Of a DNA stretch of 64,000 nucleotides, positions 8,549 through 17,400 are shown one piece after another. This stretch comes from Mobilicoccus pelagius NBRC 104925 (GTDB taxonomy: Bacteria > Actinomycetota > Actinomycetes > Actinomycetales > Dermatophilaceae). Every line of letters starts with the position of its first letter. The stretch's first letter is position 1. Both the position numbers and the translations under genes were made by a program. The DNA lies in the NCBI RefSeq assembly GCF_000247995.1, contig NZ_BAFE01000058.1:1-64000 (forward strand), read 5' to 3'. A model generated the notes under the pieces. That model had not been told where the DNA came from. It searched no databases and saw only the letters and a program-made list of their open reading frames with translations.

Positions 8549-8612
8549 CACCCCCGCCCGCACGTCCCGCGGCCACCCGACCGCGGAGTCGACCCACCGA
8601 GGAGGAGAACGC

Positions 8613-9029
8613 ATGTCCGTCGACATGACCGACCACGGCCCGAAGCCGTACGTCGTCAACATCGAGAGGGCCACCCTCGACAACAGGAACTACCGCACGA
8701 CGCTGTGGACCGGCAAGAACCTGCAGCTCACCGTCATGGCCATCGCGCCCGGTGACGACATCGGCCTCGAGGTCCACGACGACCACGACCAGTTCCTCCG
8801 TGTCGAGGAGGGTCGCGGCAAGGTCCAGATGGGCCCCGCCGAGGACGACCTGAGCTTCGAGCAGATCGCCGGTGACGACGACGCGATCTTCATCCCCGCA
8901 GGCTCCTGGCACAACGTCACGAACATCGGTGACGAGCCGCTCAAGGTGTACTCGATCTACGCCCCGCCGGAGCACGAGCACGGCACCGTCCACCCCACCA
9001 AGGCGGACGACCCCGAGCACGGCGCCTGA
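8613..9029 (+). CDS. cupin-domain protein
   Basis: A 138-residue single-domain cupin. Motif 1 is seen as LEVHDDHDQFLRVEEGRGKV and motif 2 as PAGSWHNVTNIG, providing three histidines and a glutamate for a metal site. It resembles small mannose-6-phosphate-isomerase-like cupins found in many bacteria; the reaction is unknown. A strong GGAGGAG lies 6 bases before the ATG. It follows the MhuD-like gene by 64 bases on the same strand and is closed by a long hairpin, so the xthA-ABM-cupin set may be one transcript. Confidence 0.85.
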   Translation: MSVDMTDHGPKPYVVNIERATLDNRNYRTTLWTGKNLQLTVMAIAPGDDIGLEVHDDHDQFLRVEEGRGKVQMGPAEDDLSFEQIAGDDDAIFIPAGSWHNVTNIGDEPLKVYSIYAPPEHEHGTVHPTKADDPEHGA

Positions 9030-9048
9030 TCGACACCTCGATCACCTC

Positions 9049-9090
9049 GTCTCGGCCCGTCTCGCCGATCGGCAAGACGGGCCGAGACGG
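9049..9090. terminator. hairpin between cupin and helicase genes
   Basis: CGTCTCGGCCCGTCT and AGACGGGCCGAGACG form a perfect 15-bp stem with a 12-base loop, 20 bases after the cupin stop. It also lies in the path of the convergent helicase transcript and can act in both directions. Confidence 0.85.
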
Positions 9091-9192
9091 TGTCATCGTC
9101 GGGCCGTGCCGGGCGTCCCGCACCCGACGATGACGTTCTCTAGGGTGATCTAGCAGAAATGCGATGGTGGTCTCGACAGGGATCGCGAAACC

Positions 9193-12100
9193 CTACGACA
9201 GCAGCGCTCGCAGGTCGTCGGCGGTGAGCGCCGAGCCGAACGCCTCCCCGTCGTCGACGACGCGGGCGAACAGGTCGCGCTTGCGTTGCTGCAGGTCGCG
9301 GACCTTCTCCTCGATGGAGTCGGCCGCGACGAGCCGGTACACCATGACCGGGCGCTCCTGCCCGATGCGGTGGGTGCGGTCGATGGCCTGGGCCTCCGCG
9401 GCGGGGTTCCACCACGGGTCGAGGACGTAGACGTAGTCGGCCTCGGTGAGCGTGATGCCGAACCCGCCCGCCTTGAGGGAGATGCAGAACGCCGTCGTGC
9501 CCCCCGAGCGGAACCGCTGGAGCCGCTCCTGCCGGTCGCGCGTGCTGCCGTCGAGGTACTCCGTCGCGATACCGGCCTTCTCGAGGGCGTCGCGCACCTG
9601 CTTGAGGTACCGGGTGAACTGGCTGAACACCAGCGCCCGGTGGCCGCCGCTCGCGAGTTCGGTGAGATGTTCGACGACGACCTCGACCTTGCTCGGCTCG
9701 ATCTGGGCGTACTGATCGTCGAGCATCGCGGGGGAGAGCGCCATCTGCCGCAGGGTCGTGAGGGCCGACAGCACCGCGACCTGGTTGTTCGGCAGGTCGT
9801 CGAGGAGCCCCATGACGCGCATCCGCTCGCGTTGGAGGTGCCGGTCGTAGACCCGCCGATGGGCCGGGTTCATCGGCACGACGAGGGTCTGCTCCTGCTT
9901 GGGCGGCAGGTCGGAGGCGACGGCCTCCTTCGTGCGCCGGAGCACGAACGGCGTGATCGTGCGCCGCAGCCCCGCGAGGCGCACCCGGTCGCCGCCCACC
10001 TCGATGGGGGTGCGGAAGTCGACGGAGAAGTCCTGCGGCAGCGGGTACAGCATCGGCGCGGTGAGCGACAGCAGTGACCACAGGTCCATGAGCGAGTTCT
10101 CGAGCGGGGTGCCCGTCATCGCGAGGGTGAAGTCACGCTCCATGCGCCGCACGACCTGGTACGTCTTCGCGCGATGGTTCTTGACGAACTGCGCCTCGTC
10201 GAGGATGAGCGCCCGCCACGCGATGTCGGTGTAGGACTCCTCGCCGAGCCGCAGGAGGGTGTAGCTCGTGAGGACGACGTCGGCGTCGGCGACGAGGGCG
10301 GGGAGGGAGTCGCCGCCCTCGCGAAGACGCCGCGACTCGGTCTCGCTCACGGTGACGGCGCGGAGCTGCGGCGCGAACTGTTCGAGCTGCTCGGCCCAGG
10401 CCCCGACGACGCTCGTGGGGGCGACGACGAGAACGGGCCCGTCGAGGTCGCCACGCTCCCGCGCCCGTTCGAGGAGGGCGATGACCTGCACCGTCTTGCC
10501 GAGACCCATGTCGTCGGCGAGGATCCCGCCCAGCTTGGCGTCCCACAGGGTCGAGGCCCAGCGCAGACCCTCCGCCTGGTAGGGGCGGAGCTCGGCCTGC
10601 AGGCCCGACGGGACGACGGCCGCGGACGCGACGGCGTCCGGGGTGAGGGCGGCCCGAAGGGCGCCGACGCGCTCGGCGAAACGGGCGGCCTGCCGGTCGA
10701 TGACGCCGAGCGAGGCGAGCTGGTCGAAGAGGGCGACGTGGTAGACGGACACGCGGAGCTTGCCCGTCTCGCGGTCGACGAGTGCGCGGGACTCCTCGAC
10801 GAGCTCACGGAGCCGGTCGAGCGCCGGGGTCTTGAGCGAGAAGTACGTGCCCGAGGCGAGGAGGAGCCGTTCGTCCCCGCGCGCGAGGCCACGGACGACC
10901 TCCGACAACGGCACGTTCTCCCCGTCGACGGTGATCGCCACGTCGAGATCGAACCAGTCACGTTCCTCGGTGCGTTCGTCGAGGGCGACGTGGACGACGG
11001 GGTCGCCGATCGCCGGCCCGTACTCGGGGATCTCGCCGTGGACGACGACGTCGACGTCCTCGCAGCGTTCGAGCCACGGCAGGCAGTGTTCCGTGAACGT
11101 CGCCGCGCCCATGCCGACGAGGGAGACGGGCGAGGCGAGACGCGGTCGTCCGGCGATCGTCGGCAGGAGGCCGGGGCGTTCGCCGAGGGGGCCGCGGGCG
11201 AGTCGGTCGAGGACCCGCTGCTCCGCCTCGAGCTGCCGGAACCCGGGGATGCCGTGGTCGGCGAGCGACACGACGCGCACCTCGTCGCCTGCGGGGTAGA
11301 GCCACGACCAGTCGATCCACGTCGTGTGGCCCTCCCGGTACGTCGCGACCATCCGCAGTCGGGGCGGCTCGACCTCGGGGACGACCACCGTGTCGGACGT
11401 GCGCACCGGCATCGTGCGGCGCAGGGCGGGCAGGTGGGTGGTGAAGAACCGGATCCGGTCGCCCTCGGGGATGCGGACGGGCCGCGGGTCGAGAAGGAGT
11501 TGCCGTGCACCCGGGGAGAGTTCGCTGACGAGCGGGCCCATCGTCACGGTTCCCGCGTCGGAGACGGTGATGCCGTGCGTGGGGTCGCCGACCGGACGCA
11601 CGATGCCCGGCACCGGCACCTCGACGTCCTCGTCGGCCGCGCCGAGACGGTAGGCCGCGGGGCGGAGGACGAGCCCGGAGGACTCCGTCGTGTCGAGGTG
11701 CATCGCGGCGATGAGCTCGTCGGCGAGGACGAGGTCACGCCCGTCGGCCATGAGGAGGGTGACACCGCTCGCGACGATCCGTTGGAGCAGCGACCACACC
11801 TCGACGCCCATGCTCTCGAGGGAGAGGCTCGCCTGCGGGGTGTCGAAGCGGGACTGCCGGACGGGGTTGGCCCGATCGAGGGCGACGAGCGCGAGACGCT
11901 GCGGCTCCGAGAGGCGGCGATGGGGCTCGCGGAGGTCGGTCCAGTTGGCGCCCTGGCCCGTCCAGATGCCGTCGGGGGTGCGGCGCCGCACCCGCATGGT
12001 CACGGGGGCGCCGGAGCGGGCGGTGAACTCGAGGGCGAGGGCGTCCTTGACGCCGGACTGGTCGACGACGGGCGACTGCGGCGCCTCCTCGTCGCGGGTG

Positions 12101-12507
12101 ACGACCGCCGCCGTCACGGGAGCGAGACGCCGCTCCCACTCGGGTGAGCCGTCGTCGTCCTCCTCCTCGGGCAGGCCACGGAGCATCTCGCGGGCCCCGG
12201 CGAGCACCCCGACGGCGTGGGCACAGTGGTTCTTCACGCGGCACGTGCACGTCGAGTTCCACGACGGGGTGCCGGAGTCGTCGGTCGCGGGCGTCACCGT
12301 CGTGCGGAACTCGCGCACCTCCGAGGTCGTGTGGTCGACGATGCGGAGGTGCCCACGGAGGGAGTCGTCGTCGAGCCACTCGATGCGGTCGACGTGGCCA
12401 CGGCGGTGGTACTGCAGGCCCCGGGCGGTCGTCGGGCCACCGGCGACGCGCTCGATCTGGCCCTCGGGCAGACGACTCACCCAGTGCGCTGTGCTCGGTC
12501 CACCCAT
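9193..12507 (-). CDS. SWIM zinc-finger SNF2-family DNA helicase/translocase
   Basis: About 1104 residues. An N-terminal SWIM zinc finger (CTCRVKNHCAH, near residue 86) is followed by a long bacterial SNF2-associated region of about 500 residues and then the two-lobed SNF2 motor. Motor motifs are ADDMGLGKTVQ (I), LILDEAQFVKN (II, DEAQ form), MTGTPLENSLMDLW (III), VFSQFTRYLKQVRD (IV) and DRTHRIGQ (VI). Proteins of this type are ATP-driven DNA translocases of uncertain role, probably in chromosome or repair transactions, related to RapA-like enzymes. I chose ATG 12507 (MGGPSTAHWV); a GTG 12 codons upstream is an alternative, and neither has a good ribosome site. The gene is monocistronic, facing the cupin gene. 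Confidence 0.9.
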   Translation of the reverse strand: MGGPSTAHWVSRLPEGQIERVAGGPTTARGLQYHRRGHVDRIEWLDDDSLRGHLRIVDHTTSEVREFRTTVTPATDDSGTPSWNSTCTCRVKNHCAHAVGVLAGAREMLRGLPEEEDDDGSPEWERRLAPVTAAVVTRDEEAPQSPVVDQSGVKDALALEFTARSGAPVTMRVRRRTPDGIWTGQGANWTDLREPHRRLSEPQRLALVALDRANPVRQSRFDTPQASLSLESMGVEVWSLLQRIVASGVTLLMADGRDLVLADELIAAMHLDTTESSGLVLRPAAYRLGAADEDVEVPVPGIVRPVGDPTHGITVSDAGTVTMGPLVSELSPGARQLLLDPRPVRIPEGDRIRFFTTHLPALRRTMPVRTSDTVVVPEVEPPRLRMVATYREGHTTWIDWSWLYPAGDEVRVVSLADHGIPGFRQLEAEQRVLDRLARGPLGERPGLLPTIAGRPRLASPVSLVGMGAATFTEHCLPWLERCEDVDVVVHGEIPEYGPAIGDPVVHVALDERTEERDWFDLDVAITVDGENVPLSEVVRGLARGDERLLLASGTYFSLKTPALDRLRELVEESRALVDRETGKLRVSVYHVALFDQLASLGVIDRQAARFAERVGALRAALTPDAVASAAVVPSGLQAELRPYQAEGLRWASTLWDAKLGGILADDMGLGKTVQVIALLERARERGDLDGPVLVVAPTSVVGAWAEQLEQFAPQLRAVTVSETESRRLREGGDSLPALVADADVVLTSYTLLRLGEESYTDIAWRALILDEAQFVKNHRAKTYQVVRRMERDFTLAMTGTPLENSLMDLWSLLSLTAPMLYPLPQDFSVDFRTPIEVGGDRVRLAGLRRTITPFVLRRTKEAVASDLPPKQEQTLVVPMNPAHRRVYDRHLQRERMRVMGLLDDLPNNQVAVLSALTTLRQMALSPAMLDDQYAQIEPSKVEVVVEHLTELASGGHRALVFSQFTRYLKQVRDALEKAGIATEYLDGSTRDRQERLQRFRSGGTTAFCISLKAGGFGITLTEADYVYVLDPWWNPAAEAQAIDRTHRIGQERPVMVYRLVAADSIEEKVRDLQQRKRDLFARVVDDGEAFGSALTADDLRALLS

Positions 12508-12854
12508 CCGACCATCGTAGGACGCCCCGGGTCGCCCTGCCACGCACGGCCGCCGGGTCGGAAAGGGGGTGGAACGGGTCGCCGGCCATGTCGAGACGGT
12601 CTTCTACCCCTTTCTATGACCTAGGTGATACGGGTTGAGACGAGAGCATCGTCCGGTAGGCGGGGGTTGCGAGGTCCACGAGAGCGCCACGGGAGACACC
12701 GGACGGGTCCCGGCCCGGCCCACTCGGGGTCGCCGTGGGGTCGCCGCAGCAGCGTCCGATCACCCTCTCTTCCCGTCTCTGAGGCGCGTGCAAGATAGCC
12801 GGATACGCCGTCATCCTGCACGCGATGCGGGAGGCGGGGCCGGTGCCACGGGGG
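12508..12854. other. intergenic between helicase and ATPase genes
   Basis: About 345 bases with no supported gene. A less GC-rich patch around 12600-12640 (containing CCTAGGTGATAC) probably belongs to the helicase promoter on the reverse strand. No clear terminator for the ATPase pair was found. Confidence 0.3.
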
Positions 12855-13907
12855 TCACGACGGCCACGTCGCTCCGGCGAGGGCGGCGAGGCCCGCACGG
12901 ACGTGGAGGGCGTCGACGACCTCGGCGTCGGCGTCGAGGGCCTCGATGAGGGCCCCGTTGAGCGGGGTGAGGAGGCCCTGTCGGATGTTCGCCGACGGTG
13001 CGTAGTACTCGAAGAGCAGCCGCAGCGCCTCGTCGGTGACCACCTGCCCGAGGTCGAGGTCGGGCTCCGGGACGTCGAGCGCCGTCGCGACCCGTCGGGC
13101 GACGAGACGGCCCGCGGCGTCGACGTCGGGCAGCGTGGGCAGCTCGACGACCCGCTCGAGGAACCCCCGCGCCGCCTGGAACGCGTCGTCGTCGACGTAG
13201 CTCGGGTGCACGGCGAGGAGGACCGTCGCGTCGATCTGCTCCGCGAGCACCCGGAGGATCCGCGTGAAGAACTGGCCGCGGAGCTGCGCGTTCTGCGGGG
13301 CGAGTGGCGTGGGGACCCACTTGTCGGTGTCGTCGAGGACGACGACCGGCACGACGCCGTAGTCCTCGACGATCGCGAGGAGCTCGCCGACCGCCTCCAC
13401 GGCCCGCGTCTGCGTCGCCACCTGCTCCTCGAGGGCCTGCCGGACGGCATACGACAGTCCGCCCTTGACGCCCGCGAACCCCGCCTCGGCGGTGTAGGTG
13501 CGGGTCGTCTCGCGACCGGGGGAGGGGAGGGTGGCCTCGACGGCGCGGCGGCTGCCGGGGCGGGCGCCGAGGACCTCCTCCCGCACATGGCGGAGGAGGT
13601 GGGCGAGGAACGCCTCCGGCTCGACGGCCACCTCGGGCTCCTCGAGCGACACCGGCACCCGCAGTCCGACGACCCCCTCGCCCGCGGTCGCGAGGACGTG
13701 GCCGATGATCGACGACTTGCCCGAGCCCGTGGCGCCCATGAGGGCGACGCGACGACGGTGCGTGAGGGCGACCCGCGTCGCGTGCTCGACGGTGCGCTCG
13801 CCCGTGAGGCTGTCGAACGGCACGAACACCGTGTGGAGCTCGTGGAGGCGGGGGGCGGGGTTGAAGGCGCGTCGCAGGTCGAGACGGCGCAGTTGCGAGT
13901 AGCTCAC
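12855..13907 (-). CDS. P-loop ATPase, KAP/Orc-like (second of a pair)
   Basis: A 350-residue P-loop NTPase. Walker A is GATGSGKS (58-65), Walker B is VVVLDDTD (188-195) and a sensor-like strand VLLAVHPSY follows. An alpha-helical C-terminal part contains APSANIRQGLL, reminiscent of the lid domain of Orc1/Cdc6-type AAA+ proteins. I moved the start to GTG 13907 because GGAGGATCC lies directly upstream and the 77 codons before it are Pro/Arg-rich low-complexity. It lies 124 bases downstream of another ATPase gene on the same strand, suggesting an operon. Function is not known; similar ATPases occur as DNA-associated or defence ATPases, but no partner effector is encoded here. Confidence 0.75.
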   Translation of the reverse strand: MSYSQLRRLDLRRAFNPAPRLHELHTVFVPFDSLTGERTVEHATRVALTHRRRVALMGATGSGKSSIIGHVLATAGEGVVGLRVPVSLEEPEVAVEPEAFLAHLLRHVREEVLGARPGSRRAVEATLPSPGRETTRTYTAEAGFAGVKGGLSYAVRQALEEQVATQTRAVEAVGELLAIVEDYGVVPVVVLDDTDKWVPTPLAPQNAQLRGQFFTRILRVLAEQIDATVLLAVHPSYVDDDAFQAARGFLERVVELPTLPDVDAAGRLVARRVATALDVPEPDLDLGQVVTDEALRLLFEYYAPSANIRQGLLTPLNGALIEALDADAEVVDALHVRAGLAALAGATWPS

Positions 13908-14031
13908 GGATCCTCCCCTCGGGGCGTCGGGCGCGGGTGTGTCGCCGCCGACGTCGCGGGTGCGGCGCCGGTGGTTCGGTGGGGCGTGGGTGTGGTCGTG
14001 CGGAGGTGGCCGGGCGGGGCGCCGGATGCCC

Positions 14032-15015
14032 TCACCCCTGGGACGGGACGGGGGTGTCGGGCTCGGCCCAGCGGTATCGGCGCCTCGGACGTCCCGGCCC
14101 CCCGTCGCGGACGTCCTCGAAGGTGACGATGCCTCCATCGTACATCTGTGCGAGAACTTGCGACACTCGAGCGGCGCTGACCCCCAGGCGATCCCGGGCG
14201 ATCGCGTCGGCGGCGCTCACTCCGCCGACCTCGTCGAGGAGATGGGCGATGCCGAGGGCCGTGGGGCCGATCGCCGCGGCGTCGTCGAGCCGTCGTCGGC
14301 GCAGCGCGTCGGCCGAGGCGGGATCCTCCGGGTCGCGGCGGGCGGCGTCGATCGCGGCGCGCGGCGTCGACGGTGGGGAGGGGAGAGGGACGGGCCGACC
14401 GAGGCGACGGGCGAGCAGTGCCTCGGCCTCCTCCCGCGTCGGGGCGGGGATCGCGACCCGGACCTCGAAGAACGCGTCGGCGGGTGGCGCGAGAGCGAGG
14501 GGGAGGTCCTCGTCGAGCGCGGTGACGACGAAGGTCGCCTCGAGTTCCCACAGCTCGTCGCGACCGAGCCCGAAGAGGCGGTGGGCGACGTGGGGGTCGA
14601 GGTTGTCGACGAGGAAGGTCACCGCCCGCCCCGCGCAGACTCGACCGAGCGCGTGGAGCGTCGAGGTCACGGTGGGCGCCTCAGGAGGTGCCTCGGTGGA
14701 TCCGACGTCCGTCGCATCGTGCTCGTCGAGGGTCTCTCGTGCCGCGTCGAGGCAGGCGGTGAGGGCGTCGAGGGGGTCACGGGCCCGCGCCGCCTGGACG
14801 AACACCGTCGGGCCGGCCTCCTGCGTGCGCCGGTGGCGCAGGAGGGCGCGGAGCATCGTCGTGCGCCCCGATCCCCGGGCGCCGTGGAGAAGTGCGGTGT
14901 GTCCACGGTCGGTCGCGCGGACGAGGTCGTCCAGGGCTCGGCCGAGAGGGACGAAGAGCGCGGCGTCGCCCTCGGTGTCGAGGAGGGGACGGGCGGACAG
15001 AGGGGATCGAATCAT
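14032..15015 (-). CDS. AAA-like ATPase with C-terminal winged helix and altered Walker A
   Basis: A 327-residue protein with a P-loop at residues 45-52 reading GARGSGRT: the invariant lysine is arginine (codon CGC). Walker B is TFLVDNLDP and a sensor-1-like strand TFVVTALDED follows. The C-terminal 75 residues (VSAADAIARDRLGVSAARV then a basic GRPRRRYRW wing) look like a winged-helix DNA-binding domain, as in Orc1/Cdc6-type proteins. A lysine-to-arginine change usually weakens or abolishes hydrolysis, so this may be a regulatory or DNA-binding partner of the intact ATPase encoded next. The start has no strong ribosome site and may be nearly leaderless. Confidence 0.7.
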   Translation of the reverse strand: MIRSPLSARPLLDTEGDAALFVPLGRALDDLVRATDRGHTALLHGARGSGRTTMLRALLRHRRTQEAGPTVFVQAARARDPLDALTACLDAARETLDEHDATDVGSTEAPPEAPTVTSTLHALGRVCAGRAVTFLVDNLDPHVAHRLFGLGRDELWELEATFVVTALDEDLPLALAPPADAFFEVRVAIPAPTREEAEALLARRLGRPVPLPSPPSTPRAAIDAARRDPEDPASADALRRRRLDDAAAIGPTALGIAHLLDEVGGVSAADAIARDRLGVSAARVSQVLAQMYDGGIVTFEDVRDGGPGRPRRRYRWAEPDTPVPSQG

Positions 15016-15025
15016 GCTCTTACGG

Positions 15026-15038
15026 TACTTTTCGAAAG
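15026..15038 (-). promoter_or_regulatory. AT-rich palindrome upstream of the ATPase pair
   Basis: ACTTTTCGAAAGT is an imperfect palindrome centred on TTCGAA, lying 11-23 bases upstream of the ATG at 15015, in an AT-rich island inside very GC-rich DNA. It could be a promoter element or an operator for the downstream winged-helix ATPase. Confidence 0.3.
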
Positions 15039-15191
15039 TTTCATGAGGGGAGTGCGACGCGGCCGCGTGTACGCATGTGCCCTCCGCTTCTCGGGCGGGC
15101 GGACCTCACGCGACGGGCGAATTCCACGGTGAGGCGCGGCCACGCCTCACCGCCGCGAGACGTGCGGCCGTGCCCCGGGTGCGGCGTGGGT

Positions 15192-15235
15192 CCGACACCG
15201 GCCACCATGCCGGGTCGGGTGGCGGCCGGTGTCGG
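15192..15235 (-). terminator. terminator downstream of the 69-residue gene
   Basis: CCGACACCGGCC pairs with GGCCGGTGTCGG across a 20-base loop, starting about 35 bases after the stop of the small reverse-strand gene. A second, smaller stem (GGTGAGGCG/CGCCTCACC, 15129-15152) follows it. Confidence 0.7.
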
Positions 15236-15268
15236 TCACGCCGCCCCGCGGGAGGGGGTGGGGGCGGG

Positions 15269-15478
15269 TCAGCCGAAGCCGACGATGAGGTAGTCCTCGG
15301 GTCGGGACCGTGCGTCCGCCTCCGGGAGCGTCACGCCGTCGCCGGGGACGTCGTCGGCGTGGTCTCCGGGTCGGGCGTCCCGGGCGGCCTCGAGGGGGTC
15401 GCCGGGGAGGAAGCGCGAACCGTGCTCACGGAAGAAGGCGAGGTCGTCGGTGAGGTCGAGGTCGTCGAGAGTGAACAT
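15269..15478 (-). CDS. small acidic protein of unknown function
   Basis: A 69-residue acidic protein (MFTLDDLDLTDDLAFFREHG start, EDYLIVGFG end). It has no cysteine pair or membrane segment. A GGGGAG touches the ATG directly, which is close for a ribosome site, so initiation is uncertain. It has its own downstream terminator, which supports a real gene. I do not recognise a family. It is divergent from the arfA-like gene and could share a promoter region with it. Confidence 0.5.
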   Translation of the reverse strand: MFTLDDLDLTDDLAFFREHGSRFLPGDPLEAARDARPGDHADDVPGDGVTLPEADARSRPEDYLIVGFG

Positions 15479-15726
15479 CTCCCCAGAGTGACCCAGGTCA
15501 CGTCAGGGCGGAACCCCCTACCTCGCGGTAGTGTCCACGGCCCGCGGCGTGAGCCCCCGGCACGGCCGTGACCCCGCCTGCCCCACGCCGCTCGCCCCGG
15601 AGGCGTCCGGGCGCCGCCGACCCCGCGTCCCCGGGCCCCGCCCCGGCGTCCGCCCGGCTCGTCGTTCGAGGCGACCGTCGGCGTCGACACCACATAGGGT
15701 GCGGGGAGCAGAGGAAAGGAGTACGG

Positions 15727-16725
15727 GTGTCCAGTTCCGAAGGACGACCTCCGGCGAACACGGGATCACGCACGGGATCGCACGAGGCGGAGGGTCCCCT
15801 CACCGTCACGGGGAGGTATCGGCGTCGGCCGGGAGGGTGGCTCATCCCCGCCGCGCTGCTCATCCCGCTGCTCCTCGCCCTCGTCGGGCTCTGGCTCGGG
15901 GGTGCGCCCTCGGCGAAGAGGCACGACGACGCCCGGCCCGCTCCCGGCGCGACCTCCTCACCCGTCGCCGCCGTCGGCGACCCCATCACGGTGACGACGG
16001 AGAAGAAGCGCCGCATCGTCGAGGCCGCCGTGCCCGACTCCGCGAGCAAGCGGGCCCTCCTCGACGGCGTCCGCGCCGCGTCCGACGGCTACCGGGTCGT
16101 CGACAAGGTCTCCGTCGACGACAAGGCCGACACCCCGCCGGTCGCCGGCATCGGCACGATCCTCGCCGCCGGGCGGGGCATCGGTGACCTCGGCGTCGTC
16201 GTCGACCGCGGCTCCCTCACCCTCACCGGCGAGGCGCCCGACCAGCAGACCGGCACGGACACCGTCTTCGCCGCGGGCCAGTCCTATCCCGGGGTGCGTC
16301 TCGTCGACCACCTCACCCTGCCGGGCTCCCGCCCCGTCTCCACCACCCCGCTCTCCCCCGAGTGCGAGCAGGTGCGCAGTCAGGTCGTCGAGGAGCTCAA
16401 GGCCACGCCCGTCAAGTTCCGGGTGAACGGGTCGGAGGTCGACCCCTCCTCGATGCAGCAGCTCACGACGATCTCGCAGAAGCTCGGGCAGTGCCCGTTC
16501 TCGCACATCGAGGTCGCGGGCCACACCGACGACACCGGCTCGGCCGAGACGAACGCGACGCTCTCGCAGCGCCGCGCCGACTCCGTGCGCTCGGTGCTCG
16601 TCCAGGCCGGGCTCTCCTCCGACCTCGTGAGCGCCAAGGGGTACGGCTCCAGCCACCCCGTCGCCGACAACACGACGCCCGAGGGCCGCGCCACCAACCG
16701 CCGCGTCGACATCAACGCCTCCTGA
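15727..16725 (+). CDS. OmpATb/ArfA-like membrane protein (TM-BON-OmpA)
   Basis: A 332-residue protein built like mycobacterial ArfA (OmpATb, Rv0899). It has a short cytoplasmic tail, one membrane segment at about 38-58 (WLIPAALLIPLLLALVGLW), a BON-type middle part (about 90-200) and a C-terminal OmpA-like peptidoglycan-binding domain (about 215-330) with VAGHTDDTGS and LSQRRADSV. Cysteines C213 and C256 are spaced as in the OmpATb disulfide. GTG 15727 is preceded by GGAAAGGAG. In M. tuberculosis this operon has been linked to ammonia release in acid conditions; an anchor to peptidoglycan is the minimal claim here. Two small membrane genes follow at once, matching arfB and arfC in order. Confidence 0.85.
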   Translation: MSSSEGRPPANTGSRTGSHEAEGPLTVTGRYRRRPGGWLIPAALLIPLLLALVGLWLGGAPSAKRHDDARPAPGATSSPVAAVGDPITVTTEKKRRIVEAAVPDSASKRALLDGVRAASDGYRVVDKVSVDDKADTPPVAGIGTILAAGRGIGDLGVVVDRGSLTLTGEAPDQQTGTDTVFAAGQSYPGVRLVDHLTLPGSRPVSTTPLSPECEQVRSQVVEELKATPVKFRVNGSEVDPSSMQQLTTISQKLGQCPFSHIEVAGHTDDTGSAETNATLSQRRADSVRSVLVQAGLSSDLVSAKGYGSSHPVADNTTPEGRATNRRVDINAS

Positions 16726-16735
16726 GAGGACCGCC

Positions 16736-17092
16736 GTGGACTTCTTCGCCTTTCTCAGTACCTGGTTCTGGTACGTGATGGCCTTCGCCGCGGGAGCACT
16801 CGTGGCCTGGCTCGTCGCCCGCCAGTTCATCCGCGCCGAGAGCCCGGAGGAGGCGATCGAGGAGGCCCTCGACGCCCGCTCCGGGGATCATGACGAGCGA
16901 GACGACCACGGCGGTCGCGATCGCGCCGGCCGTCGTGACGAGCACGACGACGATGACGACCGTTCCCGCACCGCCCGGGGCCGACACGCCTCCGACGAGG
17001 ACGGGCAGTTCGACGACGACGCGCCTCGCGCGCGGGGTGGGCGCTTCGCCTCCCTCCGCCGCGGCGCCACGGCTCTGGGAGGGCGGCGATGA
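16736..17092 (+). CDS. ArfB-like small membrane protein
   Basis: A 118-residue protein starting MDFFAFLSTWFWYVMAFAAG, with a single N-terminal membrane helix followed by a highly charged Asp/Arg-rich cytoplasmic tail. The N terminus parallels mycobacterial ArfB, which also starts MDF and has one tryptophan-rich helix; the tail here is longer. GTG 16736 is 11 bases after the arfA-like stop, with GAGAGGA between them. The last four bases overlap the next start (ATGA). Role is inferred from operon order. Confidence 0.75.
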   Translation: MDFFAFLSTWFWYVMAFAAGALVAWLVARQFIRAESPEEAIEEALDARSGDHDERDDHGGRDRAGRRDEHDDDDDRSRTARGRHASDEDGQFDDDAPRARGGRFASLRRGATALGGRR

Positions 17093-17400
17093 TCGGCTGG
17101 TTCATGGTTCTCTCGTTCGTCCTGGGGTTCGCTCTCACGTGGCTCTACGTCGCGCGCTCGGTGACCCGCACCGTCGACCCCGTCGGCGTGCAGCACCGAT
17201 TCGGCTCCCACGGTGACGACGACGCCCCCGCCCGTCCACGGCGCGGCCGCTCGGGCGACACCGAGGAGATCGTCGTCATCGACCCCGAGGACGCCCCCGA
17301 GCCCGAGCCCGAGCGTCATGGCTCGTCGCGTCGCCGCAGCACAGTCGTGCCGCAGGTCGTCGAGTTCGAGGACGACACCGAGGAGTTCTACGAGCGCTGA
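17089..17400 (+). CDS. ArfC-like small membrane protein
   Basis: A 103-residue protein with one N-terminal membrane helix (MIGWFMVLSFVLGFALTWL) and an acidic cytoplasmic tail ending TEEFYER. It starts in an ATGA overlap with the previous gene. The position and the helix followed by a charged tail resemble ArfC. The stop at 17400 lies inside the 3' end of the opposing Lrp-type gene (13-bp antisense overlap). Confidence 0.72.
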   Translation: MIGWFMVLSFVLGFALTWLYVARSVTRTVDPVGVQHRFGSHGDDDAPARPRRGRSGDTEEIVVIDPEDAPEPEPERHGSSRRRSTVVPQVVEFEDDTEEFYER

